A DNA stretch of 64,000 nt from Nemertoderma westbladi (GCA_032718475.1 JAUCBJ010007366.1:47340-111339); one strand, 5' to 3'. Shown: positions 22,601-30,536, counted from the first letter of the stretch. Program-made: numbers and translations. Notes: generated by a model not told the origin, from the letters alone.

Positions 22601-24787
22601 CCTATTTACATTATATATTTAATTCACCGCGTCACTCACCCCACAACAATTCACTTGCTATTAATAATAATAATCTATTGACACCTCGACTCCCTCCGAC
22701 TACTCTATCCGGCAGAACAAAAGAATCATTTCGCTAATCGCTCTATCTTCTATAATCACAACAGCTGTTATAATTCATTCATTAGCTGATTACAACAGAA
22801 TAATTAATAGTTTGAAGCTGTTTTTATAAAATAGCTCGTACACCGGGACTATACTCAGACAAATTTATCGGACGCACAAAAGGCTTTCACTGACTCGTAC
22901 TGTCTATAGTGTCTATTACGACTTGCTTCACGGGCCACAAGGCCCGTCTCTAGTAGGGATGTCCCGGAATTCCGTTCCGGCCGGAATTCCGGCGGTTTTT
23001 GCCCGATTCCGGTTCCGGCCGGAATTGCCGGAATGGGGTCAATTCCGGCCGGAATTTTACCGGAATTACAAGGTTCATATCTAGATTAATAGTTACAATT
23101 AGTTTGTTAAATTATTATCAACATTTATATTTTTTTTAAACATTATTACCAATTAGTTTAAGATACTTTTCAACACTTGTAAAAAAGTATAGAAATATAG
23201 TTTTCTTCGACCGTTAGAGCTAACATTTAAGGATGCAAGGCATAGATGCCCCCTGGTTAGCCCCTTCAAACCATTCGTGCCGAATCGAAAACTGCCTTGG
23301 CCCACATACAGGGATCGAACCCACGACCTCCAGATAGATTGGAAATCAATGCAACCAGTACAGCAAGGTGGAACCTAACTAACCTACAGTATGTATCGAG
23401 GAAAAATTCACAGCCACCCTTTTTAGTTTATTAATGACAGTAACCAATCACAGGCCTCTTGCCGGATATAACACATTAGTCATGTCCATGTGTCAACAGA
23501 TGGAACATGGGACATAATCACTTTCGACTCATAGGTCGTAACTTACGATTTACCAGTGGAGACGCTCCCATTGAAACCAATGTGTTCCATAATTTATTCT
23601 GACTAAGACTACATAAGACTTACCAGTGGAGCACGGGCCTTAGCGGGTGGTTTTTCCAACTTGCTTATAAAATGGCGTTTTTCAGATTGATTTTACATTA
23701 TTTTACATTGAGTATAAATTATTTTACATTGATTTTATATTATTTTACTTTGATTTCATTATTAAATAATATGATAATTACAGGAGGCTAAATAAATTGC
23801 TAACCTTCTAAAGTTAGCAATGAAACTCGATTAACGATTAACACAATTACAATTACTACTTTAACCTAAAACTAATATAAATATAAAACGTTATTACAAT
23901 ACGTACAGGTCCAGCAAGTGGTCGTTAGTTCAGTCCTGCGACGTAGGTGCTGCATAATATAGTAGTTTTGTTTCTATTTACAGCAAATCCATTTCTTACC
24001 ATGAATCTATTTATTCCCAGCAATAATTAACTGTAACATGTACTATTTGCCTCGTTTATTGTTTTGATTCGAATAACAACATGTCACTGTAACATGCTCC
24101 TTTTCCTTAAAGACACCAGTATATTGCACCAAAGGACCTAATGACGCGAAACCATAGGTTTTGGGTTAACTTAGTGTAGGTTTTTAGGTATGAGTCTAAA
24201 TGCTAAAAACCTAACTTTTGGCCAAGGTTGTTGATTTTAGAAAAAAAATTATATTGAATAATGCCGAAGTACCACCCAGTCCCCATAATAGGCCATAACG
24301 GGCCATGCCATTCTCCACTCCACTCACCTTAATTGTAATTCCCCCCAAGGTTGTGATTCATCTCATTATCAAACTTGGCTTTAGAGATTAAAAAATTCAT
24401 TTGTTTTACAAAAAATTATAATATTTCCTGGGTATTTCTCTAATTATAGAAAATTCCGGTTCCGGCCGGAATTCCGGCCGGAATTCCGGCCGGAATATTC
24501 CGACATGTTGAATTCCGGTTCCGGTTCCGGCCGGAATCAAAATATCGATTCCGGGACATCCCTAGTCTCTAGTAATAATTAGTAATTTGTAAATTGACCA
24601 GTGTCAATTTAAACTGTCCTGCCTTTAATCTTGTTTTTGTTATTTTTTCTGTTTAAGGTTGATGATTAAGAAAGCTATCCGGGAAGCCAATCTAGCATCG
24701 GCCATGGTGTCGCTGCCCATTAATGTTACCTTCAGTTACGTAGCTAAAGTAGCCAGTAGAAGACTCCCCCCTTGGAGTTTCTGGTGA
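10596..24787 (+). CDS. PRADC1: PRADC1-like secreted protease-associated-domain protein (four exons)
   Basis: The coding exons 10596-10674, 13000-13213, 14247-14414 and 24658-24787 join in frame to 591 bases (196 aa plus stop). Donors are GTAAGT, GTGAGT and GTTAGT; acceptors are TTTAG, TTGCAG and TTTAAG. Residues 1-26 are a signal peptide (hydrophobic IFSYIMLLSCGIF). The body reads FGGYFN, HGCSSYINN, GHVALIDRG, CSFLSKAMIAERSGA, ICDNNVNND, IPALFLLGKDG and LPINVTF and ends LPPWSFW. This matches the order of vertebrate PRADC1 (PAP21), a small secreted glycoprotein made of a single protease-associated domain, usual length about 188 aa. The molecular role of the family is poorly known; PA domains generally mediate protein interaction or cap peptidase sites. 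Intron 3 is 10.2 kb and filled with mobile elements, yet the reading frame is intact. Confidence 0.93.
10960..11740 (+). pseudogene. Dead LINE reverse-transcriptase fragment (RTE-like)
   Basis: Translation in shifting frames gives VDVKKAFDSIH, LDYAMRTAT, DLGFTLQERRS, AAKEFGLQINATKTEY and a later PTW.GYWT..LEGS run, matching the RT domain of RTE-type LINE elements. The catalytic YADD box expected between VTDT and ELISNT is missing in an otherwise readable stretch (11300-11320). Several frameshifts and stops are present. It lies in intron 1 of the PRADC1-like gene, sense orientation. Confidence 0.8.
11741..12200. repeat. Intronic sequence with a short direct duplication
   Basis: GGTTACAGTGGTGGGC-type sequence followed by TCTAACCAAAACAATAAAC occurs at about 11979-12017 and 12051-12088. 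A related version lies at 31466-31505. No ORF. It may be part of a degraded repeat family. Confidence 0.5.
12220..12376. mobile_element. Short MITE with 30-bp terminal inverted repeats
   Basis: The left end 12220-12249 and the right end 12347-12376 are perfect inverted repeats: TATATAAAAAATAAATAA followed by ACAGGTAAGCAA, and its reverse complement. The 97-base core is non-coding. The left flank is a TA microsatellite, so a TA target duplication cannot be told apart from it. The element lies in intron 1. Confidence 0.7.
12600..12940 (+). pseudogene. LINE C-terminal fragment (RTE-like)
   Basis: Translated with frame changes this gives PPLSTTLRERRLRFSRHC, VFWQPTQGKRSRGR and a following LDLRETKW.S run. 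This matches the LRFAGHC...WQP...RGR region at the C-terminus of the same LINE type seen at 37740-38570. It carries in-frame stops and is not functional. Confidence 0.7.
13000..13213 (+). CDS. PRADC1: PRADC1-like exon 2
   Basis: The acceptor ATTATTTAG precedes 13000 and the donor GTGAGT is at 13214-13219. The exon encodes the N-terminal half of the PA domain up to GHVALIDRG. The last 26 coding bases plus the donor are the founder of the minisatellite that follows. Confidence 0.92.
13188..14013 (+). repeat. Minisatellite of 32-bp units derived from the exon 2 splice donor
   Basis: About 25 imperfect copies of a unit reading GGACATGTGGCGCTTATAG then ACAGAGGGTGAGT. The first copy spans the last 26 coding bases of exon 2 and its GTGAGT donor. 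Later copies vary (GTGAAT, GTAAGT, GGACTGGTGG variants) but most keep AGGGTGAGT. The array fills the first 800 bases of intron 2. Confidence 0.92.
14247..14414 (+). CDS. PRADC1: PRADC1-like exon 3
   Basis: The acceptor TTTTTTGCAG ends at 14246 and the donor GTTAGT is at 14415-14420. The exon is 168 bases, entering and leaving in phase 2. It encodes the conserved CSFLSK through LFLLGKDG. Confidence 0.93.
15220..17008 (-). repeat. copia 3' LTR, interrupted
   Basis: The 5' LTR sequence is found here in two halves (15220-15301 and 16925-17008) around the insertion at 15302-16924. Removing the insertion and its duplicated TA leaves 164 bp, nearly identical to the other LTR; the one difference I noticed is CACACG versus CACATG. 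Confidence 0.93.
15302..16924. mobile_element. TA-flanked inverted-repeat element inside the copia LTR
   Basis: The ends are inverted repeats TGTGACCCAACACATAG..GGGGTCAATT and the reverse complement (16886-16924). The flanks are TA on both sides (15300-15301, 16925-16926), and removing the insert restores the LTR. A TA duplication fits Tc1/mariner-like non-autonomous elements. The core holds about five tandem units of roughly 170 bp (15935-16720) rich in GACA/CATACATACAGA words; no transposase ORF. Confidence 0.9.
17180..20719 (-). CDS. copia Pol polyprotein (protease, integrase, RT, RNase H)
   Basis: The 1,179-aa frame is uninterrupted. In order: a protease-like site LDSACTSTVCG near residue 54 (DSA in place of the usual DSG); an integrase HHCC zinc finger (FAHPS...CEVCKRF); an integrase core with AIDLK, SDNGGEF and PYQNGLCERNH; RT motifs TTDIKSAFLQGE, CLYSLNDAARQFY and the catalytic SHIDDFLHAG; and RNase H with FTDASLA, AAEALSLQEG, YVDNKS and ADCLTK. 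This is the Ty1/copia order (integrase before RT). The first ATG is at 20719, but the frame is also open upstream across the gag stop, in +1 relative to gag, so translation may be by frameshift as in Ty1. All domains look intact. Confidence 0.95.
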   Translation of the reverse strand: MMPAELNLSEKTTPSEILEEYDCEDVLLSVFTTTSSSTEIYQLGVEASNCAVLDSACTSTVCGKDWINNYISSLCDTYRSKIQLNEGHKIFKFGGGTKLRSISECLIPAFIAGRDVQIRTDVVESDIPLLLSRESMKRAQMTLDLNSDEATVFGRRISLNTTSTGHYCIPIMKDIPENYVRAVNFTAMDDKHLHQTILKLHRQFAHPSPKKLINLLKDAKVWQDSCKPIVDDIVEHCEVCKRFKKSPPIPIVGLPMASEFNQVVAIDLKVWEKQWILHMVDVWSRYTVSVFVSSKLPCVIVDKMMTNWLSIFGIMGGIMSDNGGEFNSDEIREVASILNVNLHTTAARAPYQNGLCERNHSITDRMLSKLKEDNPQISEHILLPWANMAKNSLQMWNGFSSHQLVFGKNPKLPCTMTSNPPALEGSTTSKAFANHLNALHATREAFVQSEADERIRRALRHKVRASEQTFQNGDLVYYKHDSKNRWLGPAKVVFQDGKVVFVRHGGVFIRLSPNRLIAINSLEQIPAVQVPDEFKPEAVSKLVDNNCGTIRNTAALTPVLKHTVPTSSTGINNCGLQEMISTIVPSNKDTNVDNNSNNLKSKQKSTNNVNSLPHSAQCIKFLDHDTQQWLTATVMGRAGKASGKYRDWFNVEESNGVQRCIDFGSNPWIQGDATNEVNLVLIPRKEQSSPECQQAKLVELQKLRDFEVYQELPFNGQPCISTRWVLWHKGTEIRARLVARGFEEQIEVATDSPTVAKCTLRTFLAIVSSKKWVLKTTDIKSAFLQGESLVRDVFLNPPQEADAPLGYIWRLNKCLYSLNDAARQFYNSVVEEMLTLGCSQSPLDPALFYFREDGNLCGILVSHIDDFLHAGNQNFELKVIQNLTNIFLAGKEAAHKFTYVGFELCQLPNEIILNQESYLKNIEIKDIPLSLSKSTKNENLGPSDLTMYRSLVGKLNWLVQGSRPDWSFELIDLSTHFRDARMEHLLRIRKILLNVKDRNAFIVFPNLGNPINWYLILFTDASLANLADGMSSTMAFVLYLVGIDNRSCPLSWNVCKIKRVVRSTIAAEALSLQEGLEQSIYTRGVIREIIGDGDSLKIPIRAYVDNKSVVEAIHSTKLVDDKRLRIDIGAIKQSLEKGEIEYVRWCPGSMQIADCLTKKGASGFHLLESIQHGRIDFLR
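20745..21677 (-). CDS. copia Gag
   Basis: The 310-aa protein starts MALRLNPPEF and has the helical region with YERYKRELLAW and WREITDLP typical of copia-type Gag. Near the C-terminus (about residues 283-296) lies a zinc knuckle CRCCGSFRHLLRDC, which fits CX2CX4HX4C. Gag forms the virus-like particle in which reverse transcription takes place and binds the RNA through the knuckle. The start is 154 bases inside the 5' LTR, a usual leader length. The gene ends 26 bases before the first ATG of pol. Confidence 0.92.
   Translation of the reverse strand: MALRLNPPEFKKDSKSYERYKRELLAWREITDLPKSKQGIAIALSLPEEGDSKIREKVFDEISIEDLKGEDGLGELIKYLDEKLGKDDLEDCLEKFEDFEDFHRDKICNISEYVSMFDQKYQRIKRLGMSLPPEILAFKLLRRSAISKEEKMLVLTRMDYSQKVTLYDQAQKSLKKFISKGISGLQSAAIKLEPTFLAQNEEALAAAGYYHSSRSNPNWQRGGGGGRVRRDVGHFESTRRYVPPSYKKDAGNLGCSGHRISAVRAQDRKVNPAGTDGKPLTCRCCGSFRHLLRDCPDSWENLEKVHYRLH
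21832..21995 (-). repeat. copia 5' LTR
   Basis: An intact 164-bp LTR with TGTTA...TAACA ends; the GAAAA duplication follows at 21996. The primer-binding site lies immediately to its left. Confidence 0.94.
22425..22510 (-). ncRNA. tRNA-like sequence with Pol III boxes
   Basis: On the minus strand an A box TGGTAGCTCAGT (22489-22500) is followed 48 bases later by a B box GGTTCGAGCCCC (22428-22439). Between them, where the anticodon arm should be, is the hammerhead-like fold. There is no normal anticodon stem, so this is not a functional tRNA gene, but the boxes could drive Pol III transcription. Confidence 0.65.
22439..22482 (-). ncRNA. Hammerhead ribozyme-like motif within the tRNA-like sequence
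   Basis: Read on the minus strand: helix I ACCCGG pairs with CCGGGT at the 3' end; core CTGATGA; a 13-base helix II arm, weakly paired (AAC with GTT, outer U-U mismatch); core GAAA; a short helix III AC/GT around a 4-base loop CTAG; and a cleavage-site A before CCGGGT. All invariant core bases of the hammerhead consensus are present in the right order. The weak helix II suggests reduced activity. Confidence 0.65.
22954..24564. mobile_element. Non-autonomous hAT-like element, 1,611 bp
   Basis: The terminal inverted repeats are TAGGGATGTCCCGGAAT and its reverse complement, flanked by a perfect 8-bp duplication GTCTCTAG (22946-22953, 24565-24572). An 8-bp duplication and TAGGG-type ends are hallmarks of hAT. 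Both subterminal regions are packed with CCGGCCGGAATT words (22974-23065, 24450-24535), probably transposase-binding sites. No transposase ORF. It lies in intron 3 of the PRADC1-like gene. Confidence 0.92.
23280..23385 (-). ncRNA. tRNA-derived (SINE-like) sequence inside the hAT-like element
   Basis: On the minus strand TTGCTGTACTGGTTGCAT resembles a tRNA D arm, and GTGGGTTCGATCCCTG carries a good B box. Unlike the module at 22439 there is no hammerhead core between them. It is probably a SINE head or decayed tRNA; not a functional tRNA. Confidence 0.5.
24658..24787 (+). CDS. PRADC1: PRADC1-like exon 4 (C-terminus)
   Basis: The acceptor follows a T-rich tract ending TTTAAG at 24657. The exon encodes the last 42 residues with an N-glycosylation site (NVTF) and ends PPWSFW, then TGA at 24785-24787. 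Confidence 0.92.
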
Positions 24788-25486
24788 ATTAATCCGACAC
24801 GGTTCACATTCACGGGTTTACAGGGGACTATCAGGGCATTTTTACAACTTTATTGGTCAGAATTAATTATTGACATGGTTCTGTCCTAAACTGAAAAATG
24901 GTTCTAGTGATTATTATTAAATAATATTTATTTTTAGATACTTACTTATTAAATAGCTACTTTATTTTTATATGTAAATCTCCAAGAGCTGCCTTTATAT
25001 TGATTTTATTATTATTTTACGATAACATTTGTATCGTTGATTGGACATACTTTTTTTACTCCAAACCAAATACTTTATCATTATCTTAATGCATCTATTT
25101 GGATTATGTAGCGAACTGCAGTATTATTATGCATTTTATATGTTAAAATAATTACAAATGAGGGGGGGGGGGGGGTGTGGGAATTTTTACGCAATCAAAA
25201 TTCATTCCTCCAGGGAAAAATCGACGCAAATAACAGCTGATTACTCCCAAAAATAAAACCTGTTCTATTGACTTCAGTTTGATGTTTTGGTTAGAAATTA
25301 TAATAACGCGCCACAAACTGTAATCTGCTCATTTACCTTATTTATATTTTTAACATTAAGACGAGATATTAATTCGCCGCGGTTTTGGGGTCAAGTTTTA
25401 AAACCCCCTCCCCCTCTGACAGTGTCTCCATAATTAACTCTATAAAATATACTTGTCAACCGGTTTTATCCTATCACCTCGCCAGC
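24788..25486. other. 3' flank of the PRADC1-like gene
   Basis: Holds the 3' UTR. An AATAAA lies at about 25252. A poly-G run of about 14 bases lies near 25163. No ORF other than the start of the satellite-derived frame. Confidence 0.4.
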
Positions 25487-28400
25487 TATCCCCTAGGTAA
25501 CCCCACCAGCTATTGCTATCCCCTAGGTAACCCCTCCAGCTACCCACTAGGTAACCCCTCCAGCTATCCCCTAGGTAACCCCTCCAGCTATCCGCTAGGC
25601 AACCCCTCCAGCTATCCGCTAGGTAACCCCTCCAGCTATCCCCTAGGTAACCCAGCCAGCTATCCCCTAGGTAACCCCTCCAGCTACCCACTAGGTAACC
25701 CCTCCAGCTATCCCCTAGGTAACCCCTCCAGCTATCCGCTAGGCAACCCCTCCAGCTATCCGCTAGGCAACCCCTCCAGCTATCCCCTAGGTAACCCCTC
25801 CAGCTATCCCCTAGGTAACCCCTCCAGCTATCCGCTAGGCAACCCCTCCAGCTATCCGCTAGGCAACCCCTCCAGCTATCCGCTAGGCAACCCCTCCAGC
25901 TATCCCCTAGGTAACCCATCCAGCTATCCGCTAGGCAACCCCTCCAGCTATCCCCTATGTAACCCAGCCAGCTATCCCCTATGTAACCCAGCCAGCTACC
26001 CCCTAGGTAACCCAGCCAGCTATCCCCTAGGTAACCTAGCCATCTACCCCCTATGTAACCCAGCCAGCTATCCCCTAGGTAACCCAGCCAGCTATCCCCT
26101 AGGTAACCCAGCCATCTATCCGCTAGGCAACCCCTCCAGCTATCCGCTAGGCAACCCCTCTAGCTATCCGCTAGGCAACCCCTCCAGCTATCCCCTATGT
26201 AACCCAGCCAGCTACCCCCTAGGTAACCCAGCCAGCTATCCCCTAGGTAACCTAGCCATCTACCCCCTATGTAACCCAGCCAGCTATCCCCTAGGTAACC
26301 CAGCCATCTATCCGCTAGGCAACCCCTCCAGCTATCCGCTAGGCAACCCCTCCAGCTATCCGCTAGGCAACCCCTCCAGCTATCCGCTAGGCAACCCCTC
26401 CAGCTATCCCCTATGTAACCCAGCCAGCTACCCCCTAGGTAACCTAGCCATCTACCCCCTATGTAACCCAGCCAGCTATCCCCTAGGTAACCCAGCCAGC
26501 TATCCCCTAGGTAACCCAGCCATCTATCCCCTATGTAACCCAGCCAGCTATCCCCTAGGTAACCCAGCCATCTATCTCCTAGGTAACCCAGCCAGCTACC
26601 CCCTAGGTAACCCAGCCATCTATCCCCTAGGTAACCCAGACAGCTATCACCTAGGTAACCCAGCCATCTATCCCCTAGGTAACCCAGCCCTCTATCCCCT
26701 AGGTAACCCAGCCAGCTATCACCTAGGTAACCCAGCCATCTATCCCCTAGGTAACCCAGGCAGCTATCACCTAGGTAACCCAGCCATCTATCCCCTAGGT
26801 AACCCAGCCAGCTATCACCTAGGTAACCCAGCCATAGCTATCACCTAGGTAACCCAGCCAGCTACCCCCTACGTAACCCCTCCAGCTATCCCCTAGGCAA
26901 CCCAGCCAGCTATCCCCTATGCAACCCAGCCAGCTACCCCCTAGGTAACCCAGCCAGCTATCCCCTAGCCCTAGGTAACCTAGCCAGATATCCCCTAGGT
27001 AACCCAGCCACTGAGCCAACTATCCCCTAGGTAACCCAGCCAGCTATCCCCTAGATAACCTAGCCAGCTATCCCCTAGGTAACCCAGCCACTGAGCTAGC
27101 TATCCCCTAGGTAACCCAGCCAGTTATCCCATAGGTAACCCGGCCAGTTATCCCCTAGGTATCCTAGCCAGCTATCACCTAGGTAACCCAGCCACTGAGC
27201 CAGCTATCCCCTAGATAACCCAGCCACTGAGCCAGCTATCCCCTAGGTAACCCAGCCAGCTATCCCCTAGGTAACCCAGCCATCTATCCGCTAGGCAACC
27301 CCTCCAGCTATCCGCTAGGCAACCCCTCCAGCTATCCGCTAGGCAACCCCTCCAGCTATCCGCTAGGCAACCCCTCCAGCTATCCCCTATGTAACCCAGC
27401 CAGCTACCCCCTAGGTAACCTAGCCATCTACCCCCTATGTAACCCAGCCAGCTATCCCCTAGGTAACCCAGCCAGCTATCCCCTAGGTAACCCAGCCATC
27501 TATCCCCTATGTAACCCAGCCAGCTATCCCCTAGGTAACCCAGCCATCTATCTCCTAGGTAACCCAGCCATCTATCCCCTAGGTAACCCAGCCATCTATC
27601 CCCTAGGTAACCCAGCCAGCTATCACCTAGGTAACCCAGCCATCTATCCCCTAGGTAACCCAGGCAGCTATCACCTAGGTAACCCAGCCATCTATCCCCT
27701 AGGTAACCCAGCCAGCTATCACCTAGGTAACCCAGCCATAGCTATCACCTAGGTAACCCAGCCAGCTACCCCCTACGTAACCCCTCCAGCTATCCCCTAG
27801 GCAACCCAGCCAGCTATCCCCTAGGTAACCCAGCCAGCTACCCCCTAGGTAACCCAGCCAGCTATCCCCTATGCAACCCAGCCAGCTACCCCCTAGGTAA
27901 CCCAGCCAGCTATCCCCTAGCCCTAGGTAACCTAGCCAGATATCCCCTAGGTAACCCAGCCACTGAGCCAACTATCCCCTAGGTAACCCAGCCAGCTATC
28001 CCCTAGATAACCTAGCCAGCTATCCCCTAGGTAACCCAGCCTCTGAGCTAGCTATCCCCTAGGTAACCCAGCCAGTTATCCCATAGGTAACCCGGCCAGT
28101 TATCCCCTAGGTAACCTAGCCAGCTATCACCTAGGTAACCCAGCCACTGAGCCAGCTATCCCCTAGATAACCCAGCCACTGAGCCAGCTATCCCCTAGGT
28201 AACCCAGCCAGCTATCCCTTAGGTAACCCAGCCAGCTATCCCCCAGGCAACCCAGCCATCTATCCGCTAGGTAACCCAGCCAGCTATCCCCTAGGTAACC
28301 CAGCCAGCTATCCCCAATGCAACCCAGCCAACTATCCGCTAGGTAACCCAGCCAGCTATCCCCAATGCAACCCAGCAACTATCCGCTAGGTGCCCAGCCA

Positions 28401-28615
28401 GCTATCCCCTAGGTAACCCAGCCAGCTATCCCCTAGGTAACCCAGCCAGCTATCCCCAATGCAACCCAGCCAACTATCCGCTAGGTAACCCAGCCAGCTA
28501 TCCCCTAGGTAACCCAGCCAGCTATCCCCAATGCAACCCAGCCAACTATCCGCTAGGTAACCCAGCCAGCTATCCCCAATGCAACCCAGCAACTATCCGC
28601 TAGGTAACCCAGCCA
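25487..28615. repeat. 24-bp satellite, about 3.1 kb
   Basis: About 130 units of a 24-base repeat, consensus CTATCCCCTAGGTAACCC then AGCCAG. Variants include CCGCTAGGCAACCCCTCC, CCCCTATGTAACCC and a CACTGAGC insertion. A stretch of about 1 kb is duplicated within the array (26300-27100 resembles 27280-28000), showing higher-order amplification. The 487-codon frame of octapeptides (SYPLGNPS-like) exists only because the unit length is a multiple of three; it has no start context or other coding sign. Confidence 0.95.
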
Positions 28616-29285
28616 GCCATATCATGTTTTATACCAGGTTCTGAGTTATTAATGGTTATTCATTTAATAATCGAATTAATAAACGTTTAATAAGATGGTT
28701 TTGGTGCTTTTATTTAATTATTGCTGTTATTATTATAATAAATATCGATAAGTTCAGTATCAATAATTACATTTTTACGCAAAATAAAATGCTCAAGTTA
28801 CGACAATATCTATATTGCGTAGCTAATCATACATAAACAAATTGTTCCAGAACATTGTGTATTTATTAAATAGAATAAATGGTCTGCAGAGAACAATAAT
28901 TCTTGCAATCTTTGAACGCCTATATCTCAGTTGTTTCACAACGAAAGTGAGATATTGTTACATATTTGGAGTCCTTGTAACGAAAGCTTTCTAATGATAG
29001 CTATAAAGCGATGTTAATCATAGGCTGAACTATGGCGATAATAGGAGATGTGTAATTTCGCAAAAGACACTTTTTTAAAACGCTTATAAAAAAAATTTAA
29101 AGGCAAAATAGAAAATTCCGGCTTCATGGTAACAACCACGGTGAGTTGAACTAGTTGTGTTTTAAATGTCAAGCAATATAATAAAGATCTGTAGAACATC
29201 TTTTTTTTTTGGGGGGGGGGGGGGGGGGGGATCTGATGTCCGTGTCATCAGAAAATGACACTATATTACGGGTCATGGTGTAATA
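28616..29285. other. AT-rich spacer with poly-G tract
   Basis: No gene. A T-run and a G-run of about 20 bases lie at 29201-29230. Part of 28925-29000 (GATATTGTT, CATATTTGGA, AAGCTTTCTAATGATA) is shared with 47755-47805, marking a dispersed repeat. Confidence 0.45.
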
Positions 29286-30455
29286 TTAGTAATTAAAGAA
29301 ATCTCTCTTAACACCGACACTGAGGTTGGAAAGTCGGTAGGTAGACTGATTACCAAATAAATTCATTAAAATAATATTCAATAAACTACCATCGTATCTA
29401 TGACAACAGCTGAACTCCTTAACAACGCGATTTTCTGGGGCGGCCCAGTGGCACTGTATGATGGATCCCGGGGGTGCCAGACAGTCCTCCTCCAGGGCAC
29501 AGAGCACTGCCCACTTCAGCACAGGTTTTATGAGGTCTCTATTCCGCAGTATTATAAGGCCCCCCGCAATCAATACGTTATCCTTCATTGTTCTAATATC
29601 GGTGGGGAAGTATGAGTACATGAGTGGATTGGTGGTCGCGTATATACTGTGTGCGGGGTTCAGTGACAGAACGACAGGACTCTCGCACGAGGCACAATCA
29701 ATAGAGAGCTTGATATGTTCTAAAGTCGATTCCTTAAATACAATGGAAGAGTCTAGCCACACTAGGTAGTCAAACTGAGATGCTAATTCTGCTAATATTA
29801 ACAGTTTCCACCGGTATTCCAATAGATTTCCGACATATCTCGGGTATTTATCGAATGGGAACGGAACTGCAATGACCCATGAACCGAATCGCGATTCTAT
29901 ATCGGCTATTTGTCGGCGGGATAAACCCAAACTGTATAATCTTAGATGCTGGTACTGGTGGGGTAGCAGGATGTGTAGGTTGGAAAGTAAACGTGTTACT
30001 TCGTGGAGGTGGTCTGGCGAAGCGGCGGTTACGAACGTTAAGTCGGAAGAGCTTGTAGAAAACCGAGAGTTTCCCAACAAACCTAAACGATTAACAGTTG
30101 AAAGATGACGACAGCTGAACGGTTTACCGGTAACGCTCATGTTGGCGTTCCTATAACATACTGATTCCGCATTTAATATACGGCCTTCGCCTAAGTTACA
30201 GTAACATATTCCTCTTTCTGAATTGCGTGTCCAACTTTTGTTATAACCAAAGTCACTAAGATGACATGCAGCGTTGTAGACTACAAACCTCTTAATAACT
30301 TCAGATAGGCCTATATGATAGGCCCTATAGTACACCGTTGTTAGCAACAACGGTGTACTCAGGATAGCTGATGCCAATATTATCCTGAACAATATCTTCC
30401 GATATCTCATTGGGATTACCTTTTGTATCAGAAAACAAAGTCTTAAAGCACCCAT
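29286..30455 (-). CDS. Single-exon type II membrane protein, glycosyltransferase-like
   Basis: The frame is an uninterrupted 389 codons. ATG at 30455 gives a longer N-tail; a second ATG at residue 16 (MRYRKIL) also fits. Residues about 21-43 form one membrane segment preceded by basic residues, predicting a type II Golgi-like topology. The luminal part reads TFVTAASPDHLHE, YSLGLSRRQ, FPFDKYPRYVGNL.EYRWK and a DYLVWLDSS motif with D235, then an AGGLIILRN motif. This pattern (VTAAS, F.KYP..V, YVWLDSS) is shared by a metazoan family of GT-A-like proteins often labelled DUF1647 or uncharacterised. Several N-glycosylation sites (NKS, NMS, NQS, NLS) and many cysteines agree with a secretory location. 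Substrate unknown; intronless, so a retrocopy is possible. Confidence 0.72.
   Translation of the reverse strand: MGALRLCFLIQKVIPMRYRKILFRIILASAILSTPLLLTTVYYRAYHIGLSEVIKRFVVYNAACHLSDFGYNKSWTRNSERGICYCNLGEGRILNAESVCYRNANMSVTGKPFSCRHLSTVNRLGLLGNSRFSTSSSDLTFVTAASPDHLHEVTRLLSNLHILLPHQYQHLRLYSLGLSRRQIADIESRFGSWVIAVPFPFDKYPRYVGNLLEYRWKLLILAELASQFDYLVWLDSSIVFKESTLEHIKLSIDCASCESPVVLSLNPAHSIYATTNPLMYSYFPTDIRTMKDNVLIAGGLIILRNRDLIKPVLKWAVLCALEEDCLAPPGSIIQCHWAAPENRVVKEFSCCHRYDGSLLNIILMNLFGNQSTYRLSNLSVGVKRDFFNY
30330..30358. repeat. Perfect 13-bp hairpin inside the glycosyltransferase-like ORF
   Basis: GTACACCGTTGTT, loop AGC, AACAACGGTGTAC. It falls just after the membrane segment in the coding sequence. 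Its role, if any, is unknown. Confidence 0.8.
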
Positions 30456-30536
30456 TATTACCTTTTTTCAGCTCAGCTGTTATGTTTAATTATAAAAGGT
30501 CAACAGGTAGCTGGTATCTATCTACTTGCCTATCAT

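Larger units (their letters stand above)
22363..22619. mobile_element. MITE carrying a tRNA-like/hammerhead module (family A)
   Basis: The terminal inverted repeats AATATATAATGTAAATAG.. and its mirror (22593-22619) match over about 27 bp with one or two differences. The flanks read TAAT on both sides (22359-22362, 22620-22623), a possible 4-bp duplication. A second, inner inverted repeat (CCATATCGAAAAATAT at 22400-22415 and ATATTTCGATATGG at 22511-22524) brackets a tRNA-like sequence with a hammerhead-like fold (separate entries). No ORF. Confidence 0.7.

Noticed and set aside
25385-26848. 487-codon frame of SYPLGNP octapeptides as a protein gene
   Set aside because: It is the 24-bp satellite read in one of three frames; it has no start context, no flanking exon signals and continues as non-coding array.
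25487-28615. CRISPR-like array
   Set aside because: Units are contiguous without unique spacers, and the genome is clearly eukaryotic.
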